Origin: Bolinopsis microptera
Lineage: Eukaryota; Ctenophora; Tentaculata; Lobata; Bolinopsidae
Assembly (NCBI RefSeq): GCF_026151205.1
Contig: NC_087080.1
Location: forward strand, 3,265,096 to 3,329,095
Direction of reading: 5' to 3'
Length of the DNA: 64,000 nucleotides
The notes under the pieces were generated by a model. That model ran no database searches. It worked only from the letters and a program-made list of their open reading frames with translations, and had not been told where the DNA came from. Numbering within the stretch: position 1 is the stretch's first letter; each line of letters starts with the position of its first letter. Positions 46,901-57,369 of this stretch are shown one piece after another. The position numbers and the translations under genes are program-made.

Positions 46901-49740
46901 TGAAATCCTGTAACGACAACAAACATACACTAGAAGCCGTTTACAAACCAAACGGAGACCTCACCAAAAATGCAGAGGAGACATTGGAAGTCATGACACG
47001 AACCCACTTCAAGGATAGTGTCACTGATCCGCCAGTGCCTCCACCTGGTCCTCTACCAATCACCACCACCTTACTCAATACCATCTACAGCCCAGACAGA
47101 ATCGAGGAGGCTCTTAAATCCTTCGATCCGTTGAAAGCTGCTGGACCCGACACCCTCAAACCTATCATCATACAGAAAGCTTGGACACACATCAAAGACA
47201 TCACCAGAACCATTATGACAAAAAATCATGAAACCCAACACATTCCAACTTTGTGGAAAGAATCCCTTGGAATCTTTCTCCCAAAGCCTGGAAAAACTGA
47301 CTACAACCAACCAAAGTCATTTCGCACTATCACCCTTTCGCCAGTGATGTTAAAACTACAGGAGAAGGTGATACTGTGGCATATGCAACACGACCTTAAT
47401 ATCGCTAAAGACATCAACAAACGACAATTTGGCTTTAAGAAAGGATGTTCAACCGAAGCAGCCCTTCATAAAGTTACTCACACCATCGAGCGCAGGATAG
47501 CTAAGAAGGGATATGTCCTAGGCGTCTTTCTAGATATAGAGGGAGCTTTTGATAATGTCTCTTTCAAGGCTATTTCTGACGCTATCAAGACCACGAAAGT
47601 GGATCTGGCCACAGCACAATGGATTATCAACATGGTAACTAACAGATTCATCACATTAAATCATAAGGATAAGTCGACAAGGGTTCGGATCCGGAGAGGG
47701 TGCCCTCAAGGTGGCATCCTTTCCCCTTTCCTCTGGAACCTGGTAGTCGATGATCTCCTGGCCTACACCGCAAGAGACATACCAGGTTATCTGCAAGCTT
47801 TTGCAGACGATCTGCTCTCTCTAGCGGAGGGGAATGATTTAGATATCATCTGGAACAGAACACGCAAAACCATCAACACAATAGAAAAATGGTGCCAAAC
47901 CAAAGATCTATCCATAAGCGCACTCAAAACTCAAATAGTCATGTTTACCTGGAATAAGAAATGGACACTAAGACCTGTGGTGGTGGGTAACACCACTATA
48001 GGTCTTTCCAAATCTGCCAAATTCCTAGGAGTGACCCTCGACAGCAAGCTCAATTTCAATGAACATATCACCAATACCACCAAAAAAGCTACGGCATCCC
48101 TTATGCAATGTAGAAGAGCTGTCGGCCCCACTTGGGGTATGAGCCCTAAAACATGCAAATGGATGTACACCGCTGTCATCAGACCTATTCTATCATACTG
48201 CTGTAGTATATGGATTAGAGCAACTCAAACAGACACCAACGCGAGGAAGTTCAAACGAGTTCAGGCATTGGCATTGAGAATGATGTCTGGTGCCATGCCT
48301 AGTACTCCCTTCATCGCACTGAACCACCTCACTAACACTCCAGATATCATACTTTTCCTGAGAGGTGAAGCAGCAAAGGGCACAGCCAGGCTTCAAGCCT
48401 ATGGAAGCCTAACCCTCGAAACTATCGCCCCCAGAAAAGGTACCATCACAACTCACACCACTATCAACAAACAATTCATGGTAGATCTCAACATACCACT
48501 CAAAACAGAGAGAGACCTATCTATACCAACCATGATGCTTGAACGACGCTTCACGGTCACCACTCCTGGAGCTGACAACATTGGATATAGAGGCTCACTC
48601 CAAAACACCATCGACAACATCCCCAGTGAAACCATCACCTGCTACACAGACGGGTCACGCACAGACTCAGGTAGCGGGGCTGGTTATATTATCACCACAG
48701 ACAACAACAACACTACACTAGATGAAAGATCATTCAAGCTTCCCGATTATTGCACCGTATATCAAACAGAACTCACTGCCATCATCGAAGCTTGTAAATA
48801 TCTATCAACTTACACAAACACACATATCATCATATGGTCAGACAGTCTCTCTTCTATTCAAGCCATATCCTCACCTTCAACGAGGAGTAGGACTACTAGA
48901 GACTGTTACGACACCCTCAATACACTCGGATCCACTAACACCTTAGAGATCAGATGGATAGCTGCACACATTGGATTGTGGGGTAATGAAAAAGCAGACG
49001 AGCTGGCCAAAAATGGTACAACCAGTGAATCCACTTTGAATTGCCCAATTCCACAATCCTACATCAAACGCCTGATCAACGACAAAGTCACAAAACTTAA
49101 TCAAGAATCATGGATTACTGATGGTCCCAGACACACTAAACTGACACTTGGACATAAAAACATCAACATCATCAAAAATCTCAACACTACACTCAGTAAC
49201 AACAGACAAAATTATAGAACTGCAGTGCACCTCATCACGGGACATTGTGGCCTCAACAAACACCTACACACCATTCGCAAATCAGACACAAGTGCTTGTC
49301 CTAAATGCGGCGACGAAGAGGAGACTGTCTCACACTTTCTCGGACAGTGCCCGGCTATTGCCCAAATAAGAGGTCAATATTTCCGGGACTACTACCTCTC
49401 TGTCAATGACATATTCGACAACCAACACATCTCCACCATTGTCAACTTTACAAACCACACTAAACGCTTAGTGGTGCCAGAGGAGTTGGACCAGACAGGT
49501 GTAACATAGCGACTATTTTAACGCCGTCTTATTTCGCCTCTCTCTTCCACACTCAACCACCACTTAAGCGTTTATCCATGACACACCCCACAACACTTAC
49601 CATCATCCTTGATTACACATCTTGATTCCACTGGCATCCTCCCACAGGACTGCCATACCCCAGAGGTAGGCAAAGCATTCATATGCTATCCTCTCGTGGG
49701 CCAACCAGGCCCAGCCTCTCTAAAAAAAAAAAAAAAAAAA
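43986..49740 (+). mobile_element. Full-length LINE (I-superfamily-like, RNase H-bearing)
   Basis: Bounded by the direct repeat GTGAGC (43980-43985 and 49741-49746), with poly(A) directly before the right copy. The whole insert is 5755 bp: 1.68-kb leader, one large ORF, short 3' UTR, poly(A). The leader contains two related segments (44361-44460 and 45243-45342, sharing GACCAGCTTAAGCAAGTAAA), perhaps duplicated promoter or remnant ORF1 sequence. No ORF1/gag is evident. The intact ORF and clean target duplication suggest a recent insertion. Confidence 0.9.
45667..49509 (+). CDS. LINE polyprotein: endonuclease, reverse transcriptase, RNase H
   Basis: First ATG at 45667 gives 1280 residues (the frame is open further left). 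N-terminal APE-type endonuclease: ILATEPYS, GSDTNSHHTLWG, HNSIIDLTI, SDHRYIMF. RT: GFKKGCSTEAALHK, GVFLDIEGAFDNV, RRGCPQGGILSPFLW, FADD catalytic box near 47800, KFLGVTLDSKL. RNase H: YTDGSRTDSGSGAGY, ELTAIIEACKYL, WSDSLSSIQAI, HIGLWGNEKADELAK, so the D-E-D-D residues are all present. C-terminal knuckle CPKCGDEEETVSHFLGQC (C-x2-C-x8-H-x4-C). All catalytic motifs are intact. RNase H in a non-LTR element is typical of the I superfamily. The protein nicks target DNA and primes cDNA synthesis there. Confidence 0.92.
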   Translation: MIGHNTCLGGGTASTPLNDAQTSTKNKRRQKKLKTTVAARNKQSETYSVTQINLKRKFNAWKTLLINTHGRRNPIILATEPYSNNKNLIPPINKDLTQYYYKVGDKRPRAAIVLHKNLTVKCWELTQFTTPDQVAIKIQLSSTELILAASYMDINGPVPPQETSPLAKYANDNNIPLIIGSDTNSHHTLWGNKACNKRGEELLDFLSSLGLSCANKGSSPTFLNSRGHNSIIDLTITNQLGGDLISNWHVSDLYSNSDHRYIMFDITTGPKKEPKQIRLVKNTDWDRFDEILSNNPNLNNTQINTTTEIDHKIDIINTALKEAFEEACPITYISSSVRKPPWLTREVEEAQRGIRQKLITARKKKTDALWLALRESNKQYNRLITNSQRNAWRTFCQETESVKESGRMNKILKSCNDNKHTLEAVYKPNGDLTKNAEETLEVMTRTHFKDSVTDPPVPPPGPLPITTTLLNTIYSPDRIEEALKSFDPLKAAGPDTLKPIIIQKAWTHIKDITRTIMTKNHETQHIPTLWKESLGIFLPKPGKTDYNQPKSFRTITLSPVMLKLQEKVILWHMQHDLNIAKDINKRQFGFKKGCSTEAALHKVTHTIERRIAKKGYVLGVFLDIEGAFDNVSFKAISDAIKTTKVDLATAQWIINMVTNRFITLNHKDKSTRVRIRRGCPQGGILSPFLWNLVVDDLLAYTARDIPGYLQAFADDLLSLAEGNDLDIIWNRTRKTINTIEKWCQTKDLSISALKTQIVMFTWNKKWTLRPVVVGNTTIGLSKSAKFLGVTLDSKLNFNEHITNTTKKATASLMQCRRAVGPTWGMSPKTCKWMYTAVIRPILSYCCSIWIRATQTDTNARKFKRVQALALRMMSGAMPSTPFIALNHLTNTPDIILFLRGEAAKGTARLQAYGSLTLETIAPRKGTITTHTTINKQFMVDLNIPLKTERDLSIPTMMLERRFTVTTPGADNIGYRGSLQNTIDNIPSETITCYTDGSRTDSGSGAGYIITTDNNNTTLDERSFKLPDYCTVYQTELTAIIEACKYLSTYTNTHIIIWSDSLSSIQAISSPSTRSRTTRDCYDTLNTLGSTNTLEIRWIAAHIGLWGNEKADELAKNGTTSESTLNCPIPQSYIKRLINDKVTKLNQESWITDGPRHTKLTLGHKNINIIKNLNTTLSNNRQNYRTAVHLITGHCGLNKHLHTIRKSDTSACPKCGDEEETVSHFLGQCPAIAQIRGQYFRDYYLSVNDIFDNQHISTIVNFTNHTKRLVVPEELDQTGVT

Positions 49741-49746
49741 GTGAGC

Positions 49747-50335
49747 AAAAGTTTAAATGGGACTGAACAAAACTTTGGAAAATCTGTAAACGGGCCTTCA
49801 TTGGCAATTTGTGTTTTATCCTGTACATCACCCCAATAAATCTTGACATCTTGCTCCTCAGTGCTTTTATGTGGTTAATCCAGTTAAGCTTTTCATCTAC
49901 AATTACACCAAGAAACCGGGCCTCAGTTTTACGTTCTAATACTGCATTTTCTATTTGTACTTTAATCAATGATGGTTCTATGCGCTTTTTCGAGAAAATC
50001 ATATAACACGTCTTTTTTAGATTTAGTGCTAATCCGTTGCTATTAACCCACCGTGATAATGTTTCCGTTAATTGGTTGACCCTTAGCATTAGTTCTTGGA
50101 CATTGGAACCGTTAATAATGATATTTGCATCGTCTGCATAAAGTATGAATTTTACCATCATGTTAGAAATACCGGGAAGATCGTTGATGTATATGACGAA
50201 AAGTAAAGGACCTAGTATGCTCCCTTGTGGAACACCATGCACAATAGGCTTGTGGGACGAATGTGAATTGTTTATTGCTACATATTGGCTTCTATCACTT
50301 AGGTATGACTCAGTGAAACTGGAGAGAACAGGACA
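49747..50335 (-). pseudogene. Older LINE, RT part (5' half of split copy)
   Basis: Reverse strand: SFTESYLSDRSQY, HGVPQGSILGPLLF, FILYADDANIII (catalytic box), ARFLGVIVDEKLNW, then cut at HLNFCS by the inserted LINE. Truncated on its 5' side at about 50335. The RT frame itself is still open, so the element was fairly young when interrupted. Confidence 0.85.
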
Positions 50336-50411
50336 TATTAATTAACACAACAATACAATTTACCAGGTAAACATCCCGGTAATAACTCACCTATACTGCC
50401 TACCTGCCTGC

Positions 50412-51230
50412 CTAGGTCGGTCCAGATGAAATCTGGAACGAGTTTCGTGTCAACGCATGTCTCCATTTATCTCTATCACTCATGAGCAGACGTATCATGT
50501 GGGGCTCTAAACCAGTATCTTCTTGAAGGACGTCCGGAAAGGTCTTGTGTGGTCGTCCTCGATACCTTTTGCCGTAAGATGGTTGCCAGAAAAGGAGTTG
50601 CTGAGCAGGTTGGTCCTGTAGACGGTAGACATGCCCTGCAAAACGAAGTCTTCGTGTTTTGATGGTATCAGTCACCGATGGGATATTTCCGTAGAGGACG
50701 GAGTTAGGTGTGTGGGATTTCCATGAGATACCAAAGACCCTTCGTAGCATTCGTGTGTAAACACCGTCTAGTGCTTTAGTGTCAGCTTTCTTCAAAGTTC
50801 ATGTTTCTGCGCCATATAAAAGAACAGGCTCGACTGCAGTTCTGAAAATTTTAGTCTTGATCTTTCTAGACATGTCAGATTTCCAGAAAACATCTAGACT
50901 TTCAAGTGCTTTCCATGCAAGGCCTTTCCTGACATTGATGTCTTTGCTGGTTGAAGCGATGTAGGATCCTAGATATTTAAAGTCGTGGACTTCTTCGAGA
51001 GGGTTGCTGTTAATGAAGACCCTATCATCCGAGTTAACAGGCCGTGGTATGTTGTAGGACATGTATTTTGTCTTCTCGATGTTGATGAGTAAACCATACC
51101 GGGCTGCAATATCAGAGATACTTTGACAGAGGCGGCTGTTATCGCTGAAGCTGGGTGTGATTGTAGCTAAGTCATCGGCGAATCAGTCACCCGATTTCCT
51201 GATATGCACGGAGAAATAGTCCTCTTCAGG
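50412..51230 (-). pseudogene. Third LINE fragment, RT C-terminus, with nonsense mutations
   Basis: Reverse strand: FADDLATITPSF near 51190 preceded by a stop, HDFKYLGSYI, FRTAVEPVLLYGAET, then a stop where a Trp would be expected (TGG to TGA), then LRFAGHVYRL and GKRYRGRPHK. Related in type to the LINE at 23684-25516 but a different family. Dead copy. Confidence 0.85.
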
Positions 51231-51440
51231 AGCTGAAGTTAGGGTGAAGGGATGCCACTCAAATATAGACAACTCACTACATTGCAGGAACACGTACTGG
51301 GGAGAGTGTAGTGGGTTTTTATTTTTATTTTTATCAAGGGGTCTGATATTTAGATGATTTTGCAGCAGTTTAGAAACTGTTAAAATAGCTTTAATAACTA
51401 GGATTGAGTATTAATCATTTATTCTGTATGTTCAGGCTGT
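51231..51440. other. Spacer
   Basis: No feature recognised. Confidence 0.4.
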
Positions 51441-51599
51441 AGGACTATTGAGCGGAGGACTGTTGAGCGTAGGACTGTAGGTCGGGAAGGTCGGAAGTAG
51501 GACTTTAGAGCGGTGTCAAATCCTCATTTTAGGATCGTACCGCTCTAAGTCTAAAGTCCTCATGTTGTGAGATCTATAAGGGCGGCCGCTCTAGAGTCC

Positions 51600-52673
51600 T
51601 GTACGCTGTTTAATATCCGTCCTGATTCGAGCATTTCTTTAAGTCCAAATAACACATTTTAATATGATCGTAAATTATTGTAAAGACCTTGAAACTTACA
51701 GCCCATTTACTACGGAACCTCCCACGGATTCTGTACCCTTATTTTAAGCTGTTTAGATTTAAGTTCTTGATATTCCGAGCATTCCAAGTGGTTAGTTTTG
51801 AATGGTCTTGACTAGTATTTTGATTGAGCCAGTCGGCTCATCTCCAGGTTTCATGATAAGGTGATAATTAACAAAGTTTTAGAATTATTTACAGGTTAAT
51901 GATCCAAGCCTGCAGGAATTTAAATCAGACTTTCACGTGCGCTTATTTTAGAATTTTTAAAGTAATAAGATCGTGTGAAGAAATATGTTACTGTGGAGAT
52001 TCGCACGGAGACAAGTTTATGCTGTTCGAGTTTTGTGTATTTGCAACGTGATTTATAAGACGAGTTTTCCCTTTGAAAGATAAGGAGGTTATCCCTTTGA
52101 AAGAGAAGGACGTAAGAATGTTTTGCAATATTGTTTTAGTAGCAACGAGATTTACGAAGACAATTATAACACTTTTAAGAACGAGATCAGAGAAATTGAT
52201 TTGAATTTTGCACGGAATTCAGAGACATTGATAATGATATTGTTACGATTCAGACACGTGAATGACGTCATGAATGCGATAAGGAATTATTTATAAGGTC
52301 GTATTTTTATCCAATAAGTGGCTTTGGGCTCTTAACTTTTAGGCTTCAGACCCTTAGGTCTTAGGGCTTGGTTATAGGTTCTTGTCTTTTGAGCTCTGGG
52401 TTCTTGTTTCTTGGGCCTTGACTCTTAAGTCCCAATGTTTGACGTTTTTAAGTTTGTAAGTTCCAGTACTGAGGGTACAGAATCCTATACTGTGACTCAT
52501 TTTGTGACAAGTAGTATTTATACTTTACTCCACTTCGCTTTACATTAGTTTACGAACTTGTCTCAATTGTCCCCCCCTCTATCTCGAAAGTAAAGAAAAG
52601 CTAAAGACACCTCTGACCTCGCCTAAAACTCTCAACTTTAACTCCTTCTACCAAATTACCCCCTAAGCGCACA
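51600..52673 (+). repeat. 5' LTR
   Basis: 1074 bp, TG...CA ends. Every segment I compared with the 3' LTR was identical, implying recent insertion. Confidence 0.9.
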
Positions 52674-54776
52674 ATTTGGTGGAGAACCCGGGCACTGAGT
52701 TGTACGCTGCAGTCTATTGGAACTCAGCCAACCGATCCCAAACGAGGTTATAATTTACTACATTAGTCATGGGAGATCCACTTGCTACATTAGAGTTGAA
52801 GACGACTTGGTCCTAATGTGGAAACTTCTTAGCCTCTCCATTACAGATTTCACAAAATTCAAGAATTGACACAGTCCTGGAACCCTTGAACCCTCGAAGA
52901 TCTTCAAAGTCCTAGCCTCTTGGACCTACCTGGTACAACACCTGGAAACGAATAAGCAGACTGTGTGCCATTTTGACACAATAAAGCTTATCCATACAAA
53001 TTAACGCAAAGCTGAAACTCCTAGTCAACACTAGATAACAATACCTTACAAGCACAACCCGATGAAACTAACATGCCTAAGTTGATGAAGCTAAGTTAGG
53101 ATCCACATCTAACATTCTAACCAATTAGTTTCGTCCACCTGAAGGATTATGACTTTTACTTACAGAAATGTCAAGGACTGATATCTTATGGTGATAAAAT
53201 CAACAAATGTGATTGTTCATCTGGTCGGGTCCCAGCTAAGAGTAGTGGTTCATTGCAAGGAGTTGCTGCTTTTGCTGATGAACCCGCAGCAAATACTCTA
53301 GCTGTGATCTACCTCCCAGAGACCCCATTCTAGCATCACGATGACCCTTGTCAGTTGTTACGTTGATCGCTACTTGCTAGCTTTAGTTGATAATAAGCGA
53401 AGTATAGACTTGTCGATCCAAACACTCTAGAGATATCAATTAGAAGAACCTTGATATGCAAAGGAACCGGCAATGCTACTGAAAAGATCACCAATGACGA
53501 TGAGAACCACAAGATATCTGATCCGATGGACGAAAGTGAAAGGACGAAACTGATGTTCGGCACTGTTATGGAAATGGAAGCACCAACCAGCGAACCCATG
53601 AATGAAAACAATGCCCCGGACCGCTCAGAGACTGAACAAACTAGGTACAACCCCAGACCAAAAAGGATATTTTTCGCTCTTCAAAGGTTAGCCCAAGCTT
53701 TAATTTGCATTGTTCGCTCCATCGTTTCTCAAGTCTACTCTGGCCAAAACTGGTCCTGTCTCCCTTTCCACATGAAATTTTGAAAGATTCTGAAAGACAC
53801 TGAAAGACACCGAAAGTTACTGAAAGACACTTATTACGACGGAAAGAACTATGAATGCCTATCTGGCTGGTTAACTCTACCAAGTAGTGATTCATTGACG
53901 AGGAGTTGCTACCATTAGTTGATGAGTCCATGTAGTAAATACTTGGAAGATTTGATCTACCTGTTGGTATAAGTAGTTTTGCAACGGCTGAAACTTTTAA
54001 CTGTTTCGAACTTGATGACAAAGGTTGCACTTGATACCCATAAATAGTTAGACATTCCGATTGAAATGCTGATTTGACAGTAAGAAAACAGGTCTAATGA
54101 ATGTTGCTGAGTGCAAAAGTTCAAGCCGAAGCTGACATTAAATCACTCCTGAAAGAACCTCCAGCCCACTCTTCAGTTCGACAACAGAGGATAACTCACT
54201 GGTCGAACATGGACATGATTCAAAAGAATTGATGTAATTTTGCAAATTATGATAGTTGCAGAATCACAATTTATGTAACAGGAACCTTACAGAAGGTATA
54301 ACGATACCACTCTGGAAACTACCCTCTCACTACTTCTTCTTCACTCTATAACAACCCCCAGCAAGTTTTAGACAAGCTGTTCCTCGAAAAAAGTCACGGA
54401 AAAGACATCGGACAAGCTTGGAAGATTAAAACAAAGCTAACGAATAACTCTGCAGATTTCAGCCGCGAATTAAAGACACAGTATTTGATATATGAACTTG
54501 AAGCTCACTGCCTAATGCAGTTATGAATAAACATTGCCTCCTTAACTAAATAGATATTACATTGTAACTTTTCGTGATTATAAACCCGATAAATATGACA
54601 TGTTATAATTATATTATCATCGATGATCGTAAGCCTTTAATAACGCAGCATGTGATTTAGACTTTAAGGATTCATAGAAACACTGCATGTAATATGATAT
54701 GAGATCTGTTAGCTGTATCTTAACTGAAAGACTGTACAGAGAGAATCAATCTTAGCATTTTTTAAGAGGGAAGTGT

Positions 54777-55850
54777 TGTACGCTGTTTAATATCCGTCCT
54801 GATTCGAGCATTTCTTTAAGTCCAAATAACACATTTTAATATGATCGTAAATTATTGTAAAGACCTTGAAACTTACAGCCCATTTACTACGGAACCTCCC
54901 ACGGATTCTGTACCCTTATTTTAAGCTGTTTAGATTTAAGTTCTTGATATTCCGAGCATTCCAAGTGGTTAGTTTTGAATGGTCTTGACTAGTATTTTGA
55001 TTGAGCCAGTCGGCTCATCTCCAGGTTTCATGATAAGGTGATAATTAACAAAGTTTTAGAATTATTTACAGGTTAATGATCCAAGCCTGCAGGAATTTAA
55101 ATCAGACTTTCACGTGCGCTTATTTTAGAATTTTTAAAGTAATAAGATCGTGTGAAGAAATATGTTACTGTGGAGATTCGCACGGAGACAAGTTTATGCT
55201 GTTCGAGTTTTGTGTATTTGCAACGTGATTTATAAGACGAGTTTTCCCTTTGAAAGATAAGGAGGTTATCCCTTTGAAAGAGAAGGACGTAAGAATGTTT
55301 TGCAATATTGTTTTAGTAGCAACGAGATTTACGAAGACAATTATAACACTTTTAAGAACGAGATCAGAGAAATTGATTTGAATTTTGCACGGAATTCAGA
55401 GACATTGATAATGATATTGTTACGATTCAGACACGTGAATGACGTCATGAATGCGATAAGGAATTATTTATAAGGTCGTATTTTTATCCAATAAGTGGCT
55501 TTGGGCTCTTAACTTTTAGGCTTCAGACCCTTAGGTCTTAGGGCTTGGTTATAGGTTCTTGTCTTTTGAGCTCTGGGTTCTTGTTTCTTGGGCCTTGACT
55601 CTTAAGTCCCAATGTTTGACGTTTTTAAGTTTGTAAGTTCCAGTACTGAGGGTACAGAATCCTATACTGTGACTCATTTTGTGACAAGTAGTATTTATAC
55701 TTTACTCCACTTCGCTTTACATTAGTTTACGAACTTGTCTCAATTGTCCCCCCCTCTATCTCGAAAGTAAAGAAAAGCTAAAGACACCTCTGACCTCGCC
55801 TAAAACTCTCAACTTTAACTCCTTCTACCAAATTACCCCCTAAGCGCACA
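54777..55850 (+). repeat. 3' LTR
   Basis: 1074 bp, same length and sequence as the 5' LTR where compared; preceded by the polypurine tract. Confidence 0.9.
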
Positions 55851-55946
55851 GTCCTACCCTGGCGATTTGACACCACTCTAAAGTCCTACTTCCGACCTTC
55901 ACCGACCTACAGTCCTGCGCTCAACAGTCCTCCGCTCAATAGTCCT

Positions 55947-56585
55947 GCTCCCGAACTATAACCATATTATCATGAATTAACTATAGATGTGACTAGATTC
56001 TTCACCACTATGACTATTGACTAGTGACTACGCGTCATGTTGTGCTGTATTTCTCACCTGGCCAGCATGCTGTTTCCAGCCCTACTTCCTCATCCTTAGT
56101 TCCAGACAAGGTCCAGGATGCTCAATAGCCTTGTACAGCAATCACCGGGTTGAACCGCCTTGACCACCGTACAATCCGGTCGATAGTGTAGATTATCAGG
56201 GGCGCTCCCACCTACTACACCACTACGACTGAAGATTTTATGTAAGAGAAAATAAAGTTCTCTGTGAAGAAAATATACAACAGTAATCTCATTACAGCAT
56301 CTTTAAAATACTTAAATGTGACAATGGGACCAATAATTGGTGAGATGAGGAACAATCGGAATATTATCAGACACACTAGTCATTGAGTCACGACGAGACT
56401 AATATATTATCCAAAAGAGCTAGACCACAGTTAAACCAACCTTAAAAGTTGGATCTTTACAGATGGTGGTCCCGGAAGACTAGACACTGTTTTGTCGTAA
56501 GTGTCACAGAGGTAATCTGACTGAATATAATCGTGTCAATAACATTATAATATGAGTATTACCATTATTATCATATAATCACAGT
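55947..56585. other. Intergenic, no gene seen
   Basis: No coding or repeat structure recognised in this stretch. Confidence 0.5.
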
Positions 56586-56985
56586 GCTGGCAAGCACGAC
56601 CGTTGCATTTATTGTGGGTATACTATGTACCCCATTTACTATTATACCCCCTTTACTATTATACCCCCTTTACTATTATACCCCCTTTGGTACACGTTAC
56701 AAGCCTCTTTCGTGCACGCGAAGCGTGCACTCCGGCCGGAGGCGGCGGCCGAAGGCCGCCGCCTCCGGCAGGAGTTTTTCAGGCATTAAGACTCATAGGA
56801 AGTCGTTCAGCAGATTTATTTTTAGTTCAAAACATTCTAATTTGATGTCAAAGATGACAGGAATAAAAAATAGTTATGTTGAGATTTCTAAGAAATTTGC
56901 ATAAAATACTCGCCAGCACTGTTATACGAAATTCGGTAAAAAACCCAAAATCGCCATATTCAGGTGCCTTAACCCTTATCATACT
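56586..56985 (+). repeat. Dispersed repeat (GCTGGCAAGC family), copy 1 with hairpin insert
   Basis: Shares GCTGGCAAGCA, CCCTTTACTATTATACCCCC, TTCAGGCATTAAGACTCAT and ACCCAAAATCGCCATATTCA with copies at 58340-58765 (inverted) and 61200-61533. This copy contains extra GC-rich hairpins in the middle. Confidence 0.7.
56712..56768. other. Two GC-rich hairpins with GAA loops
   Basis: Hairpin 1: GTGCACGC / GAA / GCGTGCAC (56712-56730), 8-bp perfect stem. Hairpin 2: CCGGAGGCGGCGGCC / GAA / complement (56736-56768), 15-bp perfect stem. Both use the same C-GAA-G loop in an otherwise AT-rich region, and both are absent from the other copies of the host repeat. Confidence 0.7.
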
Positions 56986-57040
56986 GGGGGTGGGTTGATT
57001 CGTCCATCCCTCCCGTTCAGTAACAAATAAATGTTACTTA

Positions 57041-57369
57041 ATTTGACCAAAACCCATAATCATGGGTAGAGTGAACCGCTGCCAGTGTCTCTCTTTTCCA
57101 AACAAAAGAAAATGATATTAATTTGAGGAACCGTCCGCAAATGCAAATTGATACCGAGAATGAAATCGGTCGCTCGCTTTTCCCATTCAATAAGCTTTAT
57201 TACAATACGTAAGCCGTGAATGAATGGGAAAAGCGAGCGACCGATTTCATTCTCGGTATCAATTTGCATTTGCGGACGGTTCCTCAAATTAATATCATTT
57301 TCTTTTGTTTGGAAAAGAGAGACACTGGCAGCGGTTCACTCTACCCATGATTATGGGTTTTGGTCAAAT
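57041..57369. mobile_element. 329-bp near-perfect palindrome
   Basis: Starts ATTTGACCAAAACCCATAAT and ends in its complement; arms about 145 bp around a loop of about 35 bp near 57186-57222 (ATAAGCTTTATTACAATACG). No ORF. Probably a fold-back MITE or a recent inverted duplication. Confidence 0.8.

Larger units (their letters stand above)
51600..55850 (+). mobile_element. Non-autonomous LTR retrotransposon (4251 bp)
   Basis: Two 1074-bp LTRs beginning TGTACGCTG and ending AGCGCACA, flanked by the 4-bp repeat GTCC (51596-51599, 55851-55854). A primer-binding-site-like TGGTGGAGAACCCGGGC starts 3 bp after the 5' LTR, and a purine tract AAGAGGGAAG precedes the 3' LTR. The 2.1-kb interior has no intact gag or pol; only decayed frames (e.g. 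53451-53783) and a diverged internal duplication (53218-53320 and 53858-53965). It would depend on another element's proteins. Confidence 0.9.
51441..55946. mobile_element. MITE split by an LTR retrotransposon
   Basis: Left AGGACTATTGAGCGGAGGAC (51441) pairs with the complement ending at 55946. Inner repeats of GACTTTAGAGCGGTGTCAAA also pair (51500-51520 with 55862-55885). Without the LTR insertion (51600-55850 plus one GTCC) the element is about 250 bp. No clear target duplication seen at its outer edges. Confidence 0.7.

Noticed and set aside
51583-51596. GCGGCCGCTCTAGA, identical to a NotI-XbaI plasmid polylinker
   Set aside because: It is embedded in the MITE's own CGCTCTAAAGTCC-type motif and followed by natural sequence; most likely coincidence, not vector contamination.
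56584-56904. Membrane-like frame starting in the dispersed repeat
   Set aside because: Caused by repeated CCCTTTACTATTATAC units; sister copies do not keep the frame.
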